Shown: positions 1 through 8,082 of the stretch, piece after piece | Position numbering within the stretch: the first letter of the stretch is position 1 | Layout of the letters: each line of letters opens with the position of its first letter | From: DAOUJW01 sp034422115 | GTDB taxonomy: Bacteria > Chloroflexota > Dehalococcoidia > Lucifugimonadales > UBA2985 | Assembly (NCBI GenBank): GCA_034422115.1 | Contig: DAOUJW010000017.1 | Location: 248,001-312,000 of the forward strand | Direction: 5' to 3' | DNA: 64,000 nucleotides | Position numbers and translations under genes: made by a program | The notes under the pieces: generated by a model | Database searches by the model: none | What the model was told of the DNA's origin: nothing | Seen by the model: only the letters and a program-made list of their open reading frames with translations

Positions 1-2357
1 AGCTCGTCGCTGTAGGCCGCCAGGTAGAGGTGGTACAGGTCGCCGGGGAGGGTTGCCACCTCCGAGGCGGGAATCTGCACTTGGAACCTGTTGCCGCCCA
101 GGGCCTCCGCCGAGCCGGACTTGACTATCTCGTCCGTTGCCGGGTCAAGGAAGATGTACTGAACGGCAAGCTGCCCGGGGCCCTCAAGCCCCACAATCGC
201 CGAGAAGTCCGTTCCCTCCTCCAGCGCGCCTCCCTCAATGCCGCTTATCTGCACGACTGGAGACGTTCCGAAGTAGAGGTCGCCGGGCTTGAAGGGGTAG
301 TTGGCATCCCTGAAGGCCGTGATCTGGGCGAACTGCGCGGCGCTGTCAAAGGTCTCAAGCTGGTACGGGCCGTTGCTGATGATCATGTGGTCCTTCTCGG
401 CGAACCAGTCTATGGCCGAGCGGTATCTCTCCACGGCCTCCGACTCGCTGACCAGGGATTGACCTCCAACGGTCAATACGTCCTGGGGCACAAAGCCGTC
501 CTCCGCAAAGCTGCGCAGGGTATTCCTGACCAGCCGGGCGTCGCCGTCCTGGATGAGGCTGGCCCAGTTCACGTTGAACCGCGCCGCTGACGTGTCGCTG
601 TAGGCGAGCTTCCTCTGCTCAAACACCAGGTCGTCCATGGCCGCCAGCACCTCCCAGGGCATGCTGACGCCCGAAACGCTGGCGAACTGGGCAATGTAGT
701 CGTTCTCGAAGTGCCAGAAGTCGGCGTACACCTCCAGCTTGTTGTCCGGCGTAATGCGGAACCCGCGGAAGGTGTCCGTGAAGGGCTTGTTGGTGGTGCC
801 GATGGAGAACTCTATCTTGGCCTTGTCCTCGCTGTAGACCATGTCAAATAGCTGGGCGATGGGGTAGATGACGTCCGCCATTGTGATGGGCCGGCCGTGG
901 TGCCAGGAGCTCTGGAAGTACCTGGAGTAGTCGTAGGTAATCTTGCTGGTGGCCTGGGTTCCGGAGGGAACGGTGTCCCACCTCCCCACGTCGGCGTCCC
1001 AGCTGAAGGCGTCCGATGGCAGGTCCAGCTTGCCGCTTGGGCCTGCCGTCTCGACCTCGTAGTCGGCGCGGAAAGCGATGGGCGTGCCGGAGAAGGGGTG
1101 GGTGGCCAGGGGCGAGTCCTGGAGGTTGCCCCAGATGTCGGCGCTGTACACGTCCCCAAAGCCTCCGACGGGGTTCCACGTAGTGCGGTTGGTCCACACC
1201 CAGAGGTTGCCGACGTTCAACTGGTCTGTGGCGCCCGGGACGTGGGCCTCTCGCAGAGTCCAGAGGCTCTTGGGGCCGGAGACCAGGTCCTCCGTCACGC
1301 CCTGTATGTCGGCCCTGGCGGGGAAGTTGTTCACGGCGGTGACGACCCACAGGCGCACGGACTCGTCCAGGCACGCCTTGGTGGCCTGGGCGTAGAGTCG
1401 ATTTCGCTCCTCCAGCCCGTTGAAGTCGCCGGTGAAGATGCGCTGGCCTATCTCGTCTATATTAGGCGCTTCGTACTGCCAGAAGCCCACCTCCTGCCAG
1501 CCGGGCATGTTGCCAAGCCAGGGGGCGCACATCTGGTTGATGGATGAGAAGTCGTACCTCTGGGGCGAGCCGCGACCCCATCCCTCCGTGTACAGGTGCC
1601 ACTGGAAGAGCTGTGGGTCCGTGCCGTACACGGTGAAAATGGCCGGACCGAACTGCTGCGGGATGGGGATGATGGAGAAGCCAAGCTGCTCCAGGTCGGC
1701 GCGCAGGGTGTTGCCGATGTCAAAGCGCTCGTCCTCCGTTCTGACGATGAACTTCAGGTCGATGCGCTGGTCGTTGTAGTGCCAGAAGCCGTCCCTCATC
1801 TCCGCGCCTGCCCCGGTCATGGCGCGGGTGACGATGTCCTTGGCAAGCTGGGGGTCGTACTTTATCTTGGCCCCGCGCACGGTCTCGAACACCGTGAGGT
1901 AGTCAAAGTCCTCCGGGCTGACGTGGGTGAGCATCTCACGGGCAAAGCCCTGGTATATCTCCTGGGAGATGAAGGGCCTGTTGACTATGTACTGGAGCGC
2001 CTGGCGCACCTCCTTGATGGAGAGGGGGTTAAGCTCGCCCTCAGGCGCGGGCGCGGGGTTTGTTATTATCGAGATCATGGTGGCCGGGGCCTGGTACACG
2101 GTGACGTCCGTGTTGTCCTCCAGGCGCTGGGCGGCCGGGATCTTCAGGCCGAAGATATACATGTCCATAGCGCCAGCCTCCAGCTCCCTGGAGGCTATGT
2201 CCACGTCAAAGGCGCTGAAGTTGATGGTGTCCGTGGCCGGGCCGGGCCGGTCGTGGGGCGGGACGTAGTCGCTCGGTGGGGCGAGAGCCAGGAGAACCAA
2301 AAGGAGCGCCAGGGTTGTTCCAGCTAGCAGGTATCTTCCGGCCTTCTTGCCTCTCAT
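1..2357 (-). CDS. ABC transporter substrate-binding protein, family 5 (3' end outside window)
   Basis: The minus-strand frame stays open from the ATG at 2357 to the window edge, at least 785 codons, so the C-terminus is missing. The N-terminus has a short basic stretch and a hydrophobic signal segment (about residues 7-27). Then comes family-5 (DppA/OppA-like) architecture: an early STINFSAFDVD-type strand, ALQYIVNRPFI-type helix, and a late SNGPYQLETF segment. Family members bind peptides or other solutes outside the membrane and deliver them to an ABC permease. It is longer than usual (family 500-650) and unlike the 41-64 kb array proteins. It is the third gene of a minus-strand run after the coiled-coil and Asp-box proteins, 98 bp downstream of the latter. 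Permease genes would be expected beyond the left edge, unseen. Confidence 0.85.
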   Translation of the reverse strand, partial: MRGKKAGRYLLAGTTLALLLVLLALAPPSDYVPPHDRPGPATDTINFSAFDVDIASRELEAGAMDMYIFGLKIPAAQRLEDNTDVTVYQAPATMISIITNPAPAPEGELNPLSIKEVRQALQYIVNRPFISQEIYQGFAREMLTHVSPEDFDYLTVFETVRGAKIKYDPQLAKDIVTRAMTGAGAEMRDGFWHYNDQRIDLKFIVRTEDERFDIGNTLRADLEQLGFSIIPIPQQFGPAIFTVYGTDPQLFQWHLYTEGWGRGSPQRYDFSSINQMCAPWLGNMPGWQEVGFWQYEAPNIDEIGQRIFTGDFNGLEERNRLYAQATKACLDESVRLWVVTAVNNFPARADIQGVTEDLVSGPKSLWTLREAHVPGATDQLNVGNLWVWTNRTTWNPVGGFGDVYSADIWGNLQDSPLATHPFSGTPIAFRADYEVETAGPSGKLDLPSDAFSWDADVGRWDTVPSGTQATSKITYDYSRYFQSSWHHGRPITMADVIYPIAQLFDMVYSEDKAKIEFSIGTTNKPFTDTFRGFRITPDNKLEVYADFWHFENDYIAQFASVSGVSMPWEVLAAMDDLVFEQRKLAYSDTSAARFNVNWASLIQDGDARLVRNTLRSFAEDGFVPQDVLTVGGQSLVSESEAVERYRSAIDWFAEKDHMIISNGPYQLETFDSAAQFAQITAFRDANYPFKPGDLYFGTSPVVQISGIEGGALEEGTDFSAIVGLEGPGQLAVQYIFLDPATDEIVKSGSAEALGGNRFQVQIPASEVATLPGDLYHLYLAAYSDE

Positions 2358-2455
2358 ATTCACTCTCTTCCGGTTGTTGATATGGATTCGGCTCCGCTAG
2401 CCCAATAGTCTACTACAGACTGAGCGGGGCCGCTACGAAAACGGGGACTCTTTGA

Positions 2456-4786
2456 TTATTCTACTCCGGCCTTGGCCCGGAAAGCGCGCACGCCCACTGC
2501 CACGCCCGCAAGCGCGGCCAGGAACATGCCTATAACGCCTATTGCGATTGAGAGCGTAGTCCACATATCGGAATCATCGTCCTCTTCGCCCCGCTCTCCC
2601 TGCTCCATAAGATCGAGCCTTGCCTGGATGTCCTGAAGCTGTGATTTGATGTCTTCAGACATTAAGAGCACCGTTGGCGGATCTGCGGGAGAACCGTCCG
2701 ACACGTCCGGGCGGTCCCCCTGCAGGGTGTCCAGCCGCTCTGTGATGTCGACCACGGCCTCCTGTATGTTGTCAAAGCCAAAGTCCATGAAGAAGGAGCC
2801 GGTCGCTATGTTGCCGGAGGCGTCAATGGCGCGGAAGTCGTGTGCGCCCTCCCCGGAGATGGGAATGAAGAGGCGGGCGGCGAAACGACCGTCGGCGTCG
2901 GTCCTGATGGTGCTGACCACGGCGCCGCTAATCTCCAGGTAGACGTCCTGGTCGGGCTGGAAGTTGGAACCCTGGATGGTGATGTCCTTCCCGCCCGGCC
3001 CGGAGGGCGGCGAGAGGAATATGGATGGCAGAGGCATGAGCTCCTTGCGGGCAAACCCTATCTTCTGGTTCAGAGGCCCGAACTCGCCCAGGCGGGCGTC
3101 CGGCCAGGCCATGTACACGTCCGTCTCCGTTGCCTGGATGGTGAAGTAGTCGCCTATGAAGGCCCCGCCCGGGAAGGCGTAGTTGGGGTTGGAGGGGAAG
3201 TCCGTCACCCTGGCGTTCTCAATCCAGGTCTCTCCGCCGTCCTCGGAGCTGGTGTAGTAGATGTGGTATCTGGCCTCCACCGGGTCGTCACGCATGTCTC
3301 CCCACATGGCGTGGATCACCCCGTCCGGGCCGGCTGTAACGGAGGGGAAGAACTGCACGCGGTCGGTGTCGTCGTCGTTCAGGCGCTTGCGTGACCACGT
3401 CTCTCCCTTGTCCGTGGAGGACAGGAAGAAGATGTCCCCGTCGTCCCTCTTTCCGTCCGGCGGCTTGGCCGTGTAGACCACGTACACCTCACCCTCCGGG
3501 CCGTTGGTTATCTGCGGGAAGCTGGAGGCCCAGAAGCGAAAAAGGGAGTTGCGCGGGCTGTAGGCGACCTCGTTGAAGTCGGCGGCCTGCTTGGTGACGA
3601 AGGTGTGGCCGTTGTCGTCGGAGCGGGCCACGTGCACCTCGGCGCGTCCCTCAAAGGTGTCGTCGTCCGTGCTGTCCATCCATGCCACGTACAGGGTGCC
3701 GTCGGGGGCGACCGAGGGCTGCGACCCCTGCACCACCCGCTGGTCCTCCTGGCCGAAGGCGCTGACAACCACGGGGCTGACCGCCACGGGTTCGCTCCAG
3801 GTCCTGCCGCCGTCCTCGGAGCGCACCAGCTCGATGCTGGTCTCCGTGACCGGCGCCTGGAGTATGGGGTCAACGCCAAAGAGGAAGATCACGGGGATCT
3901 TGGTCACGAACTTGGTGTAGGTGACGTAGATCACGTCCTTCTCAGGGTCATCGCTGCTCGGCCCAATGGTGAGCCAGGGCTTGTCCAGGAAGGGGAGGGA
4001 CAGCTCGTACACGTCACGGCCCTCCTCGTCCGGCGGGAGGGTGGCGGTGGTGATGTGGCTGCGCGATGAGGCGATTGGCTCCTCCCAGTTGAAGCCGCCG
4101 TCCTCCGACTTGGCTATGGGGATGGCGGCAATGACGGAGGAACCGATGGCGTTGCCGATGGTGAACTCCTCCACGTCCAGGGATATGGCTGCCGCGTAGG
4201 CGTTCCCGTCCCTGTCAAAGGCGATAACGGGATCGCCCGCGCCTCCCAGGTCCTCTGAGGGGTACTTGACCTGGGACGGGCCCTCCCAGGAAGCGCCGCC
4301 GTCAATGCTGGTGTAGGTGGTTATGCCCGGGAAACTGTAGTCTATGACGCCCAGGACCACGTGCTCAGGGTCCTTGGGGTTTACTCCCAGGTGAGGCTCG
4401 GTCTGATAGGGGAACTGGCTGAAGTCCCGCGTTACCAGGATGTTGCGGCTGAACTTGGGCGATGGGCTGCGGTATGGCACCAGCGGCCCCTGGCCTCCGC
4501 CACCTTGCGCGGAAATGCCTCGCACCTTCGGCTCCTGGCTGGGGAGCGCGCTGCCCAGGGGATTGTCTTTGACGGAGGAGATGCGCGGGTCCATTCCGTG
4601 AGCCACGAGCCACGCGGCCCCGGAGAGGTGGTCCCGGAAGGGCTCCATCAGCGCCGCTGGCTCCAGGGATTGGTGAGACGATAGATTGGGGTCTCCTTTT
4701 TCTCCCGCCAGGGCAGTGGAGGCGAGGGAGGCCACCAGCAGAAGCAGGGTAAGTATGGTCCCCAGCGCAACAAATCTACGAGCCAT
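2456..4786 (-). CDS. Membrane-anchored sialidase-like (Asp-box) beta-propeller protein
   Basis: A 776-residue predicted exported protein with an N-terminal signal sequence (residues 1-28). Asp-box motifs of the S-x-D-x-G-x-T-W type recur near residues 160 (SIDGGASW), 227 (SEDGGFNW), 323 (SEDGGRTW), 389 (degenerate), 457 (STDKGETW) and 513 (SEDGGETW), the signature of a six-bladed sialidase-fold propeller. An IPT/Ig-like domain follows (about 590-665), then a short coiled coil (672-728), an acidic stretch and a C-terminal transmembrane helix (741-765). The propeller should therefore sit outside, tethered by its C-terminus. The sialidase arginine triad and RIP motif are not evident, so enzymatic activity is unproven; binding or structural roles are equally possible. 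It lies between a coiled-coil membrane protein and a solute-binding protein on the same strand. Confidence 0.8.
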   Translation of the reverse strand: MARRFVALGTILTLLLLVASLASTALAGEKGDPNLSSHQSLEPAALMEPFRDHLSGAAWLVAHGMDPRISSVKDNPLGSALPSQEPKVRGISAQGGGGQGPLVPYRSPSPKFSRNILVTRDFSQFPYQTEPHLGVNPKDPEHVVLGVIDYSFPGITTYTSIDGGASWEGPSQVKYPSEDLGGAGDPVIAFDRDGNAYAAAISLDVEEFTIGNAIGSSVIAAIPIAKSEDGGFNWEEPIASSRSHITTATLPPDEEGRDVYELSLPFLDKPWLTIGPSSDDPEKDVIYVTYTKFVTKIPVIFLFGVDPILQAPVTETSIELVRSEDGGRTWSEPVAVSPVVVSAFGQEDQRVVQGSQPSVAPDGTLYVAWMDSTDDDTFEGRAEVHVARSDDNGHTFVTKQAADFNEVAYSPRNSLFRFWASSFPQITNGPEGEVYVVYTAKPPDGKRDDGDIFFLSSTDKGETWSRKRLNDDDTDRVQFFPSVTAGPDGVIHAMWGDMRDDPVEARYHIYYTSSEDGGETWIENARVTDFPSNPNYAFPGGAFIGDYFTIQATETDVYMAWPDARLGEFGPLNQKIGFARKELMPLPSIFLSPPSGPGGKDITIQGSNFQPDQDVYLEISGAVVSTIRTDADGRFAARLFIPISGEGAHDFRAIDASGNIATGSFFMDFGFDNIQEAVVDITERLDTLQGDRPDVSDGSPADPPTVLLMSEDIKSQLQDIQARLDLMEQGERGEEDDDSDMWTTLSIAIGVIGMFLAALAGVAVGVRAFRAKAGVE

Positions 4787-4874
4787 TATGCATCCACCTT
4801 ACTTTAGAAGCGTTCAGTTTGCGGGTGTTCCGGGATGAGGGACGTCCTTCGACGGCACAGCGGTCAACTTGCCG

Positions 4875-5699
4875 TTACTCCAACTGCGTCACAATAGAGT
4901 CCAACTGGTTGATGATTGCCAGCATGGCGTCCTTGGTGAAGACGTCCACGTATGCGCCGTACTCGCTGGCTCCGGAGAGGCTGTAGCTCTCCAGCCACGC
5001 CAGGTAGTTGTCGTCCACGGATACGTTCAGGCTGGGCTGCCTTTCGTCCCAATCAAAGTAGTTGTCGATTCTCAGGATGATGCGGTCGATGGGGGTGACC
5101 AGGGCCGGGTCAGCCTCAGCGGCGATGGACTTGAGGTTGCTCCAGTAGGCGCGGGCATCCTCCCTGGTGGTCGGTACGTCCCGCCGCATCTCCACCAGCA
5201 GAAGCCGGTGCTTCTCGACGGTGTCAGATGACTCCCTGATGACGTTCAGCCTGTCTTGGCCTTGGCCCGCTTCCAGCTGTGCGAGAGCGTTGCTCAACTG
5301 CTCCTCCAGGCCGGCAATGGTGTTGCTAAGGGCGGTTACGTCCTCATTGGGCGCTGCCCCCACCTGGGTCTCATTCCGGGCTATCTGCGCCCTCAGTTCG
5401 GCCTCCCGCGAACCGGCCGATTCCAGGTCCGCGGCGAGCGCCAGAGACTCCTTGGTTCTGGCGTCCAGGTCGGCCTGCAGGCCATCGACCTGCTCTCGCA
5501 GCTCTGAGAGCTCAGCAACGGCCTCGCTCGGGGCCGGCGTCTCATTCGATTCCTGGAGCATGCTGCCGAGTCCCAGCCCTCCGGCGAGACCCAGCAGTCC
5601 AACTATCAGGGTTATTCCAAACCACACAACGGTGGCGTTGCTCCGGCTTCCTGCGGATGGGGTGTTCTCATGGTTGATATGGCTGCTTGTGTCTTCCAT
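4875..5699 (-). CDS. Single-pass membrane protein with long coiled coil
   Basis: A 274-residue protein of no recognised family. Residues 1-25 are polar and cytoplasmic-like. One transmembrane helix spans about 26-47 (hydrophobic, with a Gly-rich end). A heptad-like coiled coil follows (about 57-160, rich in E, L, A, Q and R). The C-terminal 110 residues look globular. An AAGGAG ribosome site lies just before the ATG at 5699. It is the first gene of the minus-strand run that continues with the Asp-box propeller and the solute-binding protein, so it may scaffold or tether a surface complex. That role is inferred from context only. Confidence 0.7.
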   Translation of the reverse strand: MEDTSSHINHENTPSAGSRSNATVVWFGITLIVGLLGLAGGLGLGSMLQESNETPAPSEAVAELSELREQVDGLQADLDARTKESLALAADLESAGSREAELRAQIARNETQVGAAPNEDVTALSNTIAGLEEQLSNALAQLEAGQGQDRLNVIRESSDTVEKHRLLLVEMRRDVPTTREDARAYWSNLKSIAAEADPALVTPIDRIILRIDNYFDWDERQPSLNVSVDDNYLAWLESYSLSGASEYGAYVDVFTKDAMLAIINQLDSIVTQLE

Positions 5700-5978
5700 T
5701 GCTCCTTGGCACCTCAGTATTCAATACTAGTTTACAGCCTAACAAAGCTGTGGTCTAGCACATAGCAGGTGGTCTCACGTCTCATCCTCGCTTGATAGGT
5801 TCAGGAGTTCAGCATACGAATGAAGTTTGAAGAAAAATTGAAGAACCTCTTGCCAATACAGGCTGTGGAGGTTAACTTTGGGGCGACCTGCGCGATATGG
5901 CGGACGGTGGCGTACCTATGAACTCAAGAGGGCTGATGATTGGATAAAGATGTTCTGATAAGTAGAACTTTGACCAGC

Positions 5979-6116
5979 ATGTACGAGTTTGTGTCCTGCG
6001 ACCAGTGCGACACCAGGCTTCGTTTTGGGGACTACGAGTGCCCACACTGCGGAGCGGACGTGGAGAACGAAATGCGGCGTTGGGCGGAGCGCCTTGTGGA
6101 GAAGCTGGCCCTTTGA
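5979..6116 (+). CDS. Small zinc-ribbon protein (45 aa)
   Basis: A 45-codon frame with start codon at 5979. It encodes two CxxC pairs 11 residues apart (C7, C10, C21, C24) and an acidic/basic amphipathic tail ending in a leucine-rich stretch. This is a classic minimal zinc ribbon. Two further zinc-ribbon genes follow on the same strand (6138 and 6466). No strong ribosome site precedes the ATG, so translation is less certain than for the neighbours. The function is unknown; it may bind nucleic acid or protein. Confidence 0.5.
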   Translation: MYEFVSCDQCDTRLRFGDYECPHCGADVENEMRRWAERLVEKLAL

Positions 6117-6137
6117 GATCGGCTCTGCGGTAGTGGT

Positions 6138-6431
6138 ATGGAACCCGCCCCACGCAAGCGGTTTATGGAGTGCCCCGGCTGCGGGAGTCCGGCAGTCCAC
6201 GTGCCTTGGGAACCACAGGCGGTCGCGAGGCGCAGGCGTGTGCTCTGGGTCTTGGGCCTCTTCTGGCTTACCTCCATCGTCTGGGGGGCTCTTGCCCTCT
6301 TGACCAGGGAGCCGTCGTGGGTGTTTGCGTTGCCGGTCTACGCGCTGGTCTCCGTTGCGGTTGGTGTGGCATACTATAGGAGCGCGCACGGCTATCGATG
6401 CGCAAGCTGCAACCGCCGGTGGCGCGCCTGA
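6138..6431 (+). CDS. Zinc-ribbon / two-helix membrane protein
   Basis: A 97-residue protein with CPGC at residues 12-15 and CASC near residues 88-91. Together they can form one split zinc site flanking two hydrophobic helices (about 35-55 and 61-80). Both zinc half-sites would lie on the same side of the membrane. It starts 22 bp after the 45-aa zinc-ribbon gene and is followed 35 bp later by another CxxC protein, so the three are probably co-transcribed. It resembles zinc-ribbon membrane proteins of unknown function. The ATG at 6138 was chosen because it keeps the N-terminal CxxC. Confidence 0.55.
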   Translation: MEPAPRKRFMECPGCGSPAVHVPWEPQAVARRRRVLWVLGLFWLTSIVWGALALLTREPSWVFALPVYALVSVAVGVAYYRSAHGYRCASCNRRWRA

Positions 6432-6465
6432 TCGCAGAAAAACCGCAGCCAGACGGGAGGACGAA

Positions 6466-6720
6466 ATGCCGCCACGAGAGACCATAACCGTTACCCAGGT
6501 TTGCCCGGAGTGCGACGTGGAGTTGGGCACTTTCTCCGAGAAGAAGGAGAACCTGATGCTGTCCACGCGTGACGAAATCTGGTGCGACCCCTGCCAGGCC
6601 ACAGTCCCGGCTATCCGCGACGTCTCAGGCAGACAGGCCTCGATAGAGAGGGAGATTGAGAGCTACCCCCGTTCCGCGGCCTTGGAAGAGGCTGTGACGG
6701 CGGACTCGGCGGCGGGATAG
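6466..6720 (+). CDS. Small CxxC zinc-binding protein
   Basis: An 84-residue protein. The ATG at 6466 has a GGGAGG ribosome site 5 bp upstream (6455-6460), which decides it against an upstream start at 6325 that would overlap the previous gene. CPEC (residues 13-16) and CDPC (near 39-42) form a rubredoxin/zinc-ribbon-like pair around a beta-rich segment. The C-terminal half is acidic and probably helical. The function is unknown; it is the third consecutive small CxxC protein and precedes a DUF1801 gene by 10 bp. Confidence 0.55.
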   Translation: MPPRETITVTQVCPECDVELGTFSEKKENLMLSTRDEIWCDPCQATVPAIRDVSGRQASIEREIESYPRSAALEEAVTADSAAG

Positions 6721-6730
6721 GGGAGTCCCG

Positions 6731-7090
6731 GTGGCGGATAAGGAGACCGTCGACTCCTGGATGGCGGAGCTGGACCCGTCGCTGAGGGAGATAGCGCAGA
6801 CCCTCAGAGCGCTCATCCTGGAAGCCGTCCCGGACCTCCGCGAGTCCATCAAGTGGAACACGCCCAACTACGCCAGGGGCGGTAACGTCTGCTACCTGGC
6901 TGCCAACAAGGGATACATCAACATCGGGTTCTTCAACGGCGCAGGGCTGCCCAACCCCGACGGGCTGATTGAGGGCACGGGCGAGAAGATGCGCCACATA
7001 AAGGTGAGGAGGCCGGAGGACATACGGCCGGAGGTGTTTGCCTCACTGGTGCAGAAGGCCGCGCGGCTCAACACCGGAGCGGAGACGTAG
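6731..7090 (+). CDS. DUF1801 (YdhG/Fra-like) domain protein
   Basis: A 119-residue protein of the DUF1801 family, which adopts a YdhG-like alpha/beta fold. Seen here are the family's early helical stretch (VDSWMAELDPSLREI), the IKWNTPNYAR segment that is the most conserved part of the family, and the GMRHIKVRR-type strand near the C-terminus. The start is GTG at 6731, 10 bp after the preceding stop. Biochemical function is not established for most members. The length matches the family (about 110-140). Confidence 0.75.
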   Translation: MADKETVDSWMAELDPSLREIAQTLRALILEAVPDLRESIKWNTPNYARGGNVCYLAANKGYINIGFFNGAGLPNPDGLIEGTGEKMRHIKVRRPEDIRPEVFASLVQKAARLNTGAET

Positions 7091-7098
7091 ACTACACC

Positions 7099-7190
7099 CT
7101 TTCCGCTCATGTTGAGCTTGGTCGAACCAGAGCGGAAAGGCAGCGAGGTAGTCTTGCCTCGCTCACCCTTCGACAGGCTCAGGGCGAGCG
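7099..7190. repeat. Intergenic inverted-repeat element, CCGCTC...GAGCGG family
   Basis: Two imperfect palindromes stand back to back, one bounded by CCGCTC and GAGCGG (7107-7138), the other containing CTTCGACAGGCTCAGG. The same core recurs at 20141-20330, 25378-25475 and 49650-49690 in other gaps, so it is a dispersed intergenic element. No coding potential is seen. Confidence 0.65.
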
Positions 7191-7292
7191 GTAGCATCTT
7201 CTATTGCCGACATGTGGTGGGAAGGCCGTATTTGCTTTTGAGCCGATAGTGTGCTCTAATGGGCGCGACCGACGTGTAAGGGGGTAGAGGCC

Positions 7293-7553
7293 ATGAACAT
7301 GTTCGATCCCCATCACCACCAGCGGATGGAGTACTGGGCGGACAAGGCAATGGAGCAGACCAAGAATGGCGAGTATAGCACCGCTCACCTCAGGGCCGCC
7401 GACGCCCTCTGGCACTTCATGGAGACTGTCGTAAAGGTCGTGACGTTCCCAATCTGGTGGCCCATTTCAATGTGGAACAGGCGCAAGAAGAGGAAGAACC
7501 AGAAGCCCCAGGACCCCTTTACCACCGACCTGAACAGGCCGCTTTACAAATAG
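7293..7553 (+). CDS. Small membrane-associated protein, copy 1 of tandem pair
   Basis: An 86-residue protein of unrecognised family. The N-terminus is His-rich (HHH near residue 7) and helical. A hydrophobic segment around residues 44-61 contains VVKVVTFPIWWPIS. A strongly basic patch follows, then the C-terminal motif TTDLNRPLYK. The next gene (7635) repeats this order with nearly the same hydrophobic and terminal motifs, so they are tandem paralogs. A GTAGAGG site precedes the ATG. The amphipathic WWP segment suggests peripheral or single-span membrane attachment. The function is unknown. Confidence 0.6.
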   Translation: MNMFDPHHHQRMEYWADKAMEQTKNGEYSTAHLRAADALWHFMETVVKVVTFPIWWPISMWNRRKKRKNQKPQDPFTTDLNRPLYK

Positions 7554-7634
7554 CCGAAAGGCTCCGCCTTGTCTACTTCCAGGGGCAGCCCTGACTTCAA
7601 TAGTAGCAATCTGCGTAGAGCAAGAGGTGAGACT

Positions 7635-7928
7635 ATGAGCCCTCCATTCATCTGGGGACACAACGCGCATCAGGATGTAACCATGATGGAGTTGTCAGCG
7701 TCCAAGTCCATGCCCGAGCACGGCGGGGCCTCCCGCGGCCTGACCGACGTAATGTGGAACAGCGTCCATATCATTGAGGCGGTGGTACACTTCATGGTGG
7801 TGGTAGTCAAGGTCGTCACGGCTCCCGTCTGGTGGCCCATCTCCAGGTTGAAGAGATTGGGCAAGAAGACGAAAGGCCAGCCGCAGGACTCTTATACCAC
7901 GGACCTGAACAGGCCTCTCTTCAAATAG
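7635..7928 (+). CDS. Small membrane-associated protein, copy 2 of tandem pair
   Basis: A 97-residue paralog of the gene at 7293. The conserved part is VVKVVTAPVWWPIS (about residues 57-70), a basic stretch and the C-terminal SYTTDLNRPLFK, while the N-terminal 40 residues differ. The ATG at 7635 is preceded by AGAGGTGAG (7623-7631), which favours it over an in-frame ATG at 7569. The shared terminal motif in otherwise divergent proteins suggests it is the functional element. No known domain is recognised. Confidence 0.6.
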   Translation: MSPPFIWGHNAHQDVTMMELSASKSMPEHGGASRGLTDVMWNSVHIIEAVVHFMVVVVKVVTAPVWWPISRLKRLGKKTKGQPQDSYTTDLNRPLFK

Positions 7929-7959
7929 CCGCGAGAATTCGGGAGCAAGAACTTCCCCT

Positions 7960-8080
7960 CACACCCTCTGGATTCCTGCCTTCGCAGGAATGGTCGTGTT
8001 TAGGGGTTTCCGCAGGGGCTTAGCCAAGCGCCAATACCTCTTCCCCCTCCAGGGGGAAGATTGAGATGGGGGTGGACGGC
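7960..8080. repeat. Intergenic repeats: GGATTCCTGCC palindrome and CTTCCCCCT/AGGGGGAAG palindrome
   Basis: Two short palindromes occupy this gap. GATTCCTGCCTTCGCAGGAAT (around 7971-7991) recurs in variant form at 11404-11430 and 13319-13340. The CTTCCCCCTCCAGGGGGAAG hairpin followed by GAGATGGGGG (around 8041-8070) recurs at 16126-16160 and 31960-32020. Confidence 0.65.
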
Positions 8081-8082
8081 CT

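Noticed and set aside
2456..4786. Calling the Asp-box protein a true sialidase
   Set aside because: Propeller motifs are clear but the arginine triad and RIP motif were not found.
5916..6602. 228-aa open frame on the minus strand
   Set aside because: It runs opposite two zinc-ribbon genes with ribosome sites, its codon use is random, and no family is recognisable.
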